Below are positions 57,747 to 64,000 of a stretch of 64,000 nt of DNA, piece after piece. The position numbers and the translations under genes are program-made. Below the pieces are notes generated by a model that was not told the origin of the DNA, did not search any database, and saw nothing but the letters and a program-made list of their open reading frames with translations. Position 1 is the stretch's first letter. Every line of letters begins with the position of its first letter. This stretch comes from Bacillus sp. FJAT-27225 (lineage in GTDB: Bacteria > Bacillota > Bacilli > Bacillales > Cytobacillaceae), in NCBI RefSeq assembly GCF_001685025.1, contig NZ_MAYU01000012.1, forward strand, positions 558,001 to 622,000. Direction: 5' to 3'.

Positions 57747-58685
57747 CTAACACTTTTCCACAATTTCGAGTTTTTCCTTTTGGATGGAGTCCAGCTTCTT
57801 CATCTCTTCCGCAAATTTCCCTTTCAACATCGCCAACACATCGCTTACTTTATCGTAATGGCTTTCAGTTTGGTCAATCATATCATTGATTTTGGTTTGA
57901 ACCATATAGTCAGCGATGAACCCATCGAAGAAGAAATCCGCAAACCTTAACATATCAGAGATGTGAATATCCTGGTTCAAATCAATTTTTACATCAAGTA
58001 ATTCTTTTTGAAAAAGCCGCATGCTTTTGCGGGCTTCATATAAATCCTCTTCCGCATCGTCTATGTGCTGATGCTTGATCATACCGGAAATCGTACCGCC
58101 GCCGAACATATCCCACTGGCCCCATGACGCAGCCTTGTCAAGCGACGTTAAAGCCATGTCAAGATTCTCCTTCACACGCTGTCCGGCTGTAATTGCCTCT
58201 TGGAGTTCAGCTATATTTGCCTGGAGGATACTTTCTTGTTCAGCCAGTTCAAATAGTGTCGCCGCAAAGGGGGATATGCTCTCTTTTATCAGTATTTCTT
58301 TTTGCTTAAGAAGCTGTTGGTACTCCTGTTTGGAGAATTTCACGGCTTGGAGTTTTTCTTGCAGTATTATGATGGCTTGTTCTATATCCTCTTTCACTTT
58401 CTCAGCTTCTACTAAAGCGTGCTCTGCCGTGATCAATTCTTGCCGTTCCTTTGAGAGTTTCTCATCCCTTGTCCCAGACAACGTTGCAAATAAGTAAGTC
58501 AATCCGAAGCGTTCCAGCCTCTTTACATCTTCTTGTTCTATTTCAAAATCATCCTGCAATTGAGCAATACGCTCCTTCAGCTTCTCCAATTCTTCCTGAT
58601 AATCCACAAGCTGCATGTTATATTTAGTCGCCTTCCGCAATTCACCCTGAAATACCATTAGCTTTGCGTTGATCTCTGAAAACAA
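57747..58685 (-). CDS. Long coiled-coil protein of unknown function
   Basis: 312 residues, nearly all heptad-like helix from about 20-190 and 215-310. The break carries the conspicuous text ASWGQWDMFGGGTISGMIKHQHIDDAEEDLYEAR, which looks like a conserved hinge or membrane-touching loop. No signal peptide or transmembrane helix. TTG start with AGGAGGGGGAG ahead, an unusually strong site. Possibly a structural or stress protein of the cytoplasm; family not recognised. Confidence 0.7.
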   Translation of the reverse strand: MFSEINAKLMVFQGELRKATKYNMQLVDYQEELEKLKERIAQLQDDFEIEQEDVKRLERFGLTYLFATLSGTRDEKLSKERQELITAEHALVEAEKVKEDIEQAIIILQEKLQAVKFSKQEYQQLLKQKEILIKESISPFAATLFELAEQESILQANIAELQEAITAGQRVKENLDMALTSLDKAASWGQWDMFGGGTISGMIKHQHIDDAEEDLYEARKSMRLFQKELLDVKIDLNQDIHISDMLRFADFFFDGFIADYMVQTKINDMIDQTESHYDKVSDVLAMLKGKFAEEMKKLDSIQKEKLEIVEKC

Positions 58686-59326
58686 TGGCTCCCCCTCCTA
58701 TTCGTAATTACATATACGTCTTTAGCAAATAAAAGTTTCCAAATTATAGTTAAATATGGAAGTTTATATTCAATTCAGACCTTCGAGTAGATGATAAATT
58801 AGCTCAATCTTTTACACCTTTAACCTGATTTCTTATGACATGTAATCAAAATCTTGCTTCAGCGCAACAAGGTCGCTGCAGTTCAGCAACCTTGTTGCGA
58901 TTTTTTATGAAATCATTTAAAAGATAAGCAACTTTAATATAGGAAAAACTGTCAAGTGATTTTTTATTACTTTTCTGTGAACGAATGAGACAGTTTTCAA
59001 CATTCCGTGTATCAATATGCTGGTCTTTTTTTACTATATTTAGGATTTCGGGTCGAAATCGGCAAAAACCTGTCGCACAGAAATGATATCTCTTACCTCT
59101 CAATTTATTTATAATAATCCTTGGTAGCAGATTCGACACAATAAACTAGGAAGAAAACCCTATCTATCAAAAGATATTGTGAAGGGTTTTTCGATAAGTT
59201 CATTCTATGTCGCCTTTTACCTGGGAAGCAATGACATATAACCTTTAACTGGACACTTGGGTTATATAGAGCTAGTAGTGTAACCGGCCCTCTTAAATAA
59301 AGTTATTTACTTTTAGGAGGAATAAG
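58686..59326. other. Gap with two strong hairpins
   Basis: CGCAACAAGGT / ACCTTGTTGCG (58872-58899) is followed by ATTTTTT on the plus strand and looks like an orphan terminator. GAAAACCCT / AGGGTTTTTC (59153-59195) is a second. A 97-codon leftward frame (58846-59139) has no ribosome site and is not supported as a gene. No RNA gene was recognised, but a small RNA ending at about 58905 is possible. Confidence 0.5.
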
Positions 59327-62300
59327 ATGAACAAGCACCAAGGAAGAAAGTTAGGCACACTCGTACTAGCAAGTTCATTAGTTTTTAGCCCATTTGCCCC
59401 TGCCGTTAATGCCGCACCTGCCCCTGCGAAAACAGAATCTTCTACTTCTACTGGAACTGGAAGGACAGAGTTAAACAAAGTTACTGGTGTTACTACTTTA
59501 AACCCGATCCCTGCACGTGTTGATAACACAGTCCTACTAAGTGGGACAGCCGTGATTGATGGACCAAAATTAGAATTAAAAGTTAATGGTAAAGTTGTAC
59601 AGGCAAAAACGAAAAAGCTTTCTGATAAGCTTTGGACTTTTGAAATTAATCATCAATTAAAGCCAGAAAATCTTTCTAATAATAAAGACGAGCAAATCTC
59701 TGTTGAGGCCTATACGGTTTATGAGAATGGGAAAAATGCAGGTGCCTTCCATACAGGTGCACAACCAATTACCAAGACTGTTGATTTAACCCCACCTCAA
59801 ATTAAATTTAATGAATACACGAAGGATTGGACGAACCAAAGCATTACTGTGGTTGCCAGTATTAATGAAGAAGGTAAGCTTAATGCCGAGAGCCATACAT
59901 TTCATGAGAATGGCAGTTTTACCTTTACTGCTACTGATTTAGCTGGAAATACATCCTCTGAAACAGTAACGATTGATAATATTGATAAGGTTGTACCTAA
60001 AGCCAAAGTCGAGTATTCAACTACTTCCCCAATTAATGATGATGTTGTCGCAACCATTGTGCCTTCCGAAGATGTTAACTATACAAATGTTAATGAATTA
60101 CCAGAAACGATTAGCTTTGATGCGGATGCCAAAACGCTTACCTTTATTGAGAACGGTAGCTTTGAATTGAAATTTGTTGACCGAGCTGGTAACCCAGGAT
60201 CAGTACTTGTGAAGGTTGAAAATATTGATAAAGAGGCCCCAGTCGGTTCAATAACCTATTCAACTACTGCTTGGACGAACCAAGATGTAACAGCAACAGT
60301 AGGAACAACTGAACCAGTTGAATTTACAAATCTTAATACTTTACCGGAAACTGTTAAATTTATTGAAATTGATGACAAAACTTTCAATCTTACTTTTTCA
60401 AAAAATGAAAGTATTACCTTAAAGTTTAAAGATGCAGCTGGTAACAACGGAGAGGTAGAAGTAAATGTAGCGAACATTGATAAAGTCGCTCCTACGGCTG
60501 CAGTGAATTATTCAGTTGATGGGCCGACTAATCAAGACGTTGTTGTTACTATCGAGCCAAGCGAAGAAGTAACGATCCTGAACAACGAAGGTTCTCCTTC
60601 AAAAACTTTTATCGAAAACGGCGAGTTTGAATTTATTTTTGTCGATAAAGCTGGTAACAGAGGGACCGCAAAAGTAAGTGTTCAGAATATCGATAAGCTT
60701 GCTCCTGAAATCACAATAAGTGAGTATTCAACAGAATGGACAAATCAGGATATTACAGTTACTGCCAGCATGAATGAAGAGGGTTCACTAAATGCAACAA
60801 ACCATACTTTCACAAAAAATGGTAGCTTTGAGTTTGTAGCGACAGACCTTGCCGGGAATGTTACTAGACATACCGTCCAAATTTCAAACATTGATAAGGT
60901 TGCTCCTGAGATTGAGGTACTTCCATATAAAGAAAATTGGACAAATCAAGACGTTACAGTTGAAGTTAAAATGAATGAAGAAGGTACACTAAATAAAACA
61001 AGCCATACCTTCACCGAAAACGGCACATTTACTTTTATTGCAACTGACCGGGCTGGAAATGTAACCGAACTTCCAGTTATAATTTCCAATATTGATAAAG
61101 TGGCTCCTAAGATTATCATTGAAGATTATATTACTTATCCAACTAATGAAGACATAACTGTGAAAGTAAGCATGGACGAACCTGGTACACTTAATCAAGA
61201 AAGCTACACTTTTACGGAAAATGGTGAGTTCGAGTTTATTGCTACTGACCGCGCTGGCAATGAAACTAAGAAGCTAGTAACAATTTCAAACATCGACAAG
61301 GAAGCACCAGTCATTACTGTCTTTAACTACAACACTGCACCAACAAACCAAGATGTGGTTGTTACAGCTGAAACCAATGAAGGAACTCTAAACACAAAAA
61401 GCCATACATTTACAGAGAACGGTTCTTTTAACTTTATTGCAACTGATGCTGCTGGTAACGTAACAGTTAAAACGATCTCCATCACAAACATTGACAAAAC
61501 AGCACCAGTCATTACTGTAAATTCTTACAACACAGATCCAACAAATCAGGATGTTGTAGTAACAGTAACAACTAATGAAGGTACTTTAAACGCCTCTTCT
61601 CATACTTTCGAACAGAATGGCGAATTTGAATTTGTTGCAACAGATGAGGCCGGTAATGTTACTAGAAAAACTGTAAAGGTTTCAAATATCGATAAGACAC
61701 CACCAACAGTTAACAATGTAATCAATGGCTTTGCATATAACACTGATATTGTTCCTACCTTCATTGAAGGAACAGCTACCTTAAATGGATCCGAGTTTGC
61801 TTCTGGTACAACTGTTTCTGCTGAAGGAACCTATTCTTTAGTGGTTACAGACGCAGCAGGAAATGTAACAACTGTTATGTTTACAATTGATAAAACAGCT
61901 CCAGTAGTGAGTGGTGTAGTAAACAATCAAACTTACAGGGTAGACGTTACTCCTACCTTTAATGAAGGAACAGCCACCTTAAATGGAAACACATTCCTTT
62001 CTGGCACCCCAATTTCTGCTGCAGGGACGTATAAACTTGTTGTAAGAGACGTAGCCGGAAACGAAACAACTGTTACCTTTACAATTGATAAAACTGCACC
62101 TAAACTAACAAATGTGACAGCCTTTAACGCTACGGGAAGTAATAAATTGACAACTGTTGCAGGTGGATTTGCAGAACCAGATGCAACCATAGACATTTAT
62201 TTAGTTAATAACAATGGTACAAAGGGTAAAATGATTGGAAGTACAATAGTTAAACTAGATGGCAGCTTCAGTTTTGAACTAAAGGATAAGGAAGCACTAA

Positions 62301-62389
62301 ATAATAATACCAAACTAATTGTAACCGCTACCGATAAAGCAGGTAATGTATCTGAAGTTACTGTTACTGTTGTAAATCAACAAAATTAA
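59327..62389 (+). CDS. Large secreted protein with about eleven Ig-like repeats
   Basis: 1020 residues. A Sec signal peptide (1-29, cleavage after AVNA) leads to an N-terminal beta domain (about 45-150), then about nine units of 66-84 residues of the form DKxAPxIxxxxYxxxWTNQDVTV...SHTFTENGSFxFxATDxAGNVT...ISNI. Two shorter units (VNNQTYxVDVTPTFNEGTATLNG...) and a final Ig-like domain (FAEPDATIDIYLVNN...ATDKAGNVSEVTVTVV) follow. Later repeats are spaced 198-201 bases, so expansion was recent. There is no LPXTG, SLH or choline-binding end; it stops at VVNQQN. Probably a surface-associated or released adhesin-like protein. AGGAGG precedes the ATG. Confidence 0.87.
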   Translation: MNKHQGRKLGTLVLASSLVFSPFAPAVNAAPAPAKTESSTSTGTGRTELNKVTGVTTLNPIPARVDNTVLLSGTAVIDGPKLELKVNGKVVQAKTKKLSDKLWTFEINHQLKPENLSNNKDEQISVEAYTVYENGKNAGAFHTGAQPITKTVDLTPPQIKFNEYTKDWTNQSITVVASINEEGKLNAESHTFHENGSFTFTATDLAGNTSSETVTIDNIDKVVPKAKVEYSTTSPINDDVVATIVPSEDVNYTNVNELPETISFDADAKTLTFIENGSFELKFVDRAGNPGSVLVKVENIDKEAPVGSITYSTTAWTNQDVTATVGTTEPVEFTNLNTLPETVKFIEIDDKTFNLTFSKNESITLKFKDAAGNNGEVEVNVANIDKVAPTAAVNYSVDGPTNQDVVVTIEPSEEVTILNNEGSPSKTFIENGEFEFIFVDKAGNRGTAKVSVQNIDKLAPEITISEYSTEWTNQDITVTASMNEEGSLNATNHTFTKNGSFEFVATDLAGNVTRHTVQISNIDKVAPEIEVLPYKENWTNQDVTVEVKMNEEGTLNKTSHTFTENGTFTFIATDRAGNVTELPVIISNIDKVAPKIIIEDYITYPTNEDITVKVSMDEPGTLNQESYTFTENGEFEFIATDRAGNETKKLVTISNIDKEAPVITVFNYNTAPTNQDVVVTAETNEGTLNTKSHTFTENGSFNFIATDAAGNVTVKTISITNIDKTAPVITVNSYNTDPTNQDVVVTVTTNEGTLNASSHTFEQNGEFEFVATDEAGNVTRKTVKVSNIDKTPPTVNNVINGFAYNTDIVPTFIEGTATLNGSEFASGTTVSAEGTYSLVVTDAAGNVTTVMFTIDKTAPVVSGVVNNQTYRVDVTPTFNEGTATLNGNTFLSGTPISAAGTYKLVVRDVAGNETTVTFTIDKTAPKLTNVTAFNATGSNKLTTVAGGFAEPDATIDIYLVNNNGTKGKMIGSTIVKLDGSFSFELKDKEALNNNTKLIVTATDKAGNVSEVTVTVVNQQN

Positions 62390-62405
62390 TTGATTCTCGT
62401 TATCA

Positions 62406-62452
62406 AATCGACTATCTGTCTTAATTGGCAGATAGTCGATTTTTATTTTTTT
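62406..62452 (+). terminator. Intrinsic terminator after the Ig-repeat gene
   Basis: AATCGACTATCTG / CAGATAGTCGATT, 13-bp stem, followed by TTTATTTTTTT. Confidence 0.9.
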
Positions 62453-62573
62453 AAAAATACCGATAAAGGTTTTCTTCTAGTTCGTGTAGAAATCAATCTT
62501 AATATAAATAGAGAGATTTAGGCGAATCTGTTTGTCTACAAATAAAACCAGTGCAACAGCAAAACTCCGGGAT

Positions 62574-63571
62574 ATGAAAGTACCGTCGAAATCTATTAAA
62601 AAAAAGCCAATACCGGCCTTAGCTATTCTTGAGGAGTTACGAATTTGGGCAGAGGAGGGCTTTTACATTAACAGATTGACAGAAGTTACAGGAGTAAATT
62701 GATCTTTGTACTATTATCACACGGGAGAGGACGAGGAAGCTGAATCGAAAGGGAAACGAGGAAGCCCTATTCCAGGTTTTTCGAAAACCCGCTGCGGCAA
62801 AATTGTTCCTGACCCCCAAATTGAAGAGTACTTGATGGAAGCAGTTGAAGGTGAGGCGGCAGTTTACGGAGTAAAGAACCTAACGCAATACCTTAAGGAT
62901 GAACATAAGCTGATCATCAATCACAAAAAGGTTCATCGCTTATGTGCTGGCTTGGGAATCCTTTTGCCACAAAGGACGGGGGTATCCAAATACCCTAAGA
63001 AACTTGTAAGGAACCGGCTCATTACAGCCCCTAATCAACTTTGGCAGCTTGATATAAAGTATGGATCGATTGAAGGAAGCGGTAGATTTTTCTCACTGGC
63101 TTGTGCCATTGATGTCTTTGACAGAAGCATTGTAGGCTATTACAGATGCTCGGAATGCCAAGCACAAGACATAACTGGAATGCTTAAAGAAGCAATCATC
63201 AGGAGGAACCTACAGGTTCCCCAAGAAGAGGACGGCCATTGCATCATAATCAGGACAGATAATGGCCCTCAGTTCGTAAGCAACCACTTTGGTGAATTTT
63301 GTGAGATGAATATGATTTACCACGAAAGAATACCTCCAAAATCGCCTAACTACAATGCCTTTATTGAGTCGTTTTTCAGTATTATCGAGCGGGATGTATA
63401 CCGTCGTATTCTTTCGAGTTTTTTGAAGAAGCGTACTACCGTATTGACGAATACATTGAGTTTTATAACGAGAGACGATACCATGGCAGCCTGAGGCGCA
63501 TGTCACCTAAGAAGTTTATTGAGAAGTACCAAGACATAGGTTACCCTGCAGAAATGGCAATCAGCCTGTAA
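62574..63571 (+). pseudogene. IS3-family transposase (OrfB) remnant
   Basis: The frame from an ATG at 62574 reads KPIPALAILEELRIWAEEGFYINRLTEVTGVN, hits TGA at 62700, and continues in the same frame as SLYYYH. The DDE core is recognisable: WQLDIKY (first D), IRTDNGPQF (second D) and NAFIESFFSIIERD (E). After ERDVYRR the frame shifts near 63410, and another frame supplies the usual end FEFFEEAYYRIDEYIEFYNERRYHGSLRRMSPKKF to TAA at 63571. At least two mutations and no orfA mean the element is inactive. Terminal inverted repeats were not identified with certainty. Confidence 0.8.
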
Positions 63572-63610
63572 GCAGGCAGAGGTACTCCTTATTCACTTGC
63601 CAACCAACTA

Positions 63611-63665
63611 GATGATGTAGCGAAAGGGTCAAGCGGTTTGGGCTTGACGCTGTAGCGAAATCATC
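63611..63665. repeat. Nested inverted/direct repeat downstream of the transposase remnant
   Basis: GATGAT/ATCATC are the outer arms, GTCAAGC/GCTTGAC the inner arms, and TGTAGCGAA is repeated directly at 63616 and 63651. It may be a structural end of the decayed element. Confidence 0.45.
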
Positions 63666-63815
63666 TAAAATGGCAAAAAAGTGAGGAAGGAATACCGAAA
63701 AGTGAAAAACTGAGACAAAGCTAGAAAATTAAAGGTAGTGTCAGGAATTAAGGGGTCAAACCGAGGTAATGGCCACTACCGGATTCTAAAACAATTAATA
63801 AAATAGCATCTGCAG

Positions 63816-63852
63816 TAAAACAAGCCAACGTGGTTTTGGCTTGTTTTTTACG
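63816..63852 (+). terminator. Intrinsic terminator
   Basis: AAACAAGCCAA / TTGGCTTGTTTTTT hairpin with an eight-base loop. Confidence 0.8.
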
Positions 63853-63881
63853 TTTAAAAGTGTGGTAGTTTCCATTTTATT

Positions 63882-63966
63882 CGTAAATTTTAGTTGTTTT
63901 CCCGTAAATTTATTGCGCTTTCCCGTAAACTTTTCAGTTTTTCCCGTAAATTTGCCCGTCTTGCGA
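63882..63966. repeat. R21-a array, copy 2
   Basis: CGTAAA starts at 63882, 63903, 63924 and 63945, exactly 21 bp apart, each within TTTCCCGTAAATTT text. Same family as 47882-47972, 16 kb away. It continues towards the window edge in decayed form. Confidence 0.8.
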
Positions 63967-64000
63967 TAAGTTTTCCATAGCCGCCATAAAAAAGGATTTA

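Noticed and set aside
58846-59139. Leftward 97-codon frame
   Set aside because: No ribosome site, crosses a strong hairpin, composition unlike neighbouring genes, and no recognised similarity.

Overview
The window looks like a chromosomal segment of an endospore-forming member of the Bacillaceae (Bacillus/Mesobacillus/Cytobacillus-like). The evidence is a GerA/GerB/GerC germinant-receptor operon, a GerP-like spore-coat cluster with small heat-shock proteins, Fur-controlled siderophore uptake, AGGAGG-type ribosome binding sites, frequent GTG/TTG starts and many strong intrinsic terminators. No rRNA, tRNA, CRISPR array or prophage was recognised.

Left third (1-17500): a leftward block encodes a FabV-type enoyl reductase, a MaoC/PhaJ-type hydratase, a CoA-transferase, a KAS III-like condensing enzyme, an alpha/beta hydrolase, and a complete Liv-type ABC importer (livK, F, G, M, H). 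A PAS-AAA+-Fis sigma-54 activator lies next to it. Further right, a rightward pair encodes a FabG-type reductase and a second alpha/beta hydrolase. Two good -24/-12 promoters (before livH and before fabG), one weaker one (before the first hydrolase) and a shared 17-bp palindrome upstream of all three suggest one sigma-54 regulon. Together its genes could take up an organic acid and run condensation, ketoreduction, dehydration and enoyl reduction on CoA or ACP thioesters. DinB-like and XRE/DUF2975 genes lie in between.

Middle (17500-40000): a frameshifted membrane gene, a divergent Fur-boxed iron-siderophore locus (two FecCD permeases, ATPase, FhuF-like protein, YusU-like protein / binding lipoprotein), gerABC, rodA, uppP, an azoreductase, a lipoprotein gene broken by one in-frame amber codon, a tungstate locus (one-component regulator plus tupABC), and the spore cluster (GerPC-like, two Hsp20-like, three GerPA/GerPF-like proteins).

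Right third (40000-64000): CPBP-like and EamA membrane proteins, a YkgJ-type protein, an FMN reductase, an RRNPP-type regulator, an SDR/MFS pair, a frameshifted zinc-ribbon/metallo-beta-lactamase gene, a long SDR, a GH18-like/NodB/GT2 fusion resembling PgaB fused to PgaC, a BCCT transporter, RluF, a coiled-coil protein, a 1020-residue secreted Ig-repeat protein and a decayed IS3-family transposase.

The intergenic DNA is unusually organised. Nine arrays of degenerate tandem units were found. Three unrelated families have a 51-52-bp period, and three others have a 20-22-bp (mostly exactly 21-bp) period. Several families recur at distant loci, and many 52-bp units contain inverted repeats with changes on both arms. 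Two DnaA-box clusters sharing one composite element sit next to arrays of the same 52-bp family. Seven copies of a GGGGTCTGACCCC palindrome and five of GAGAACNGTCCC are also scattered between genes.
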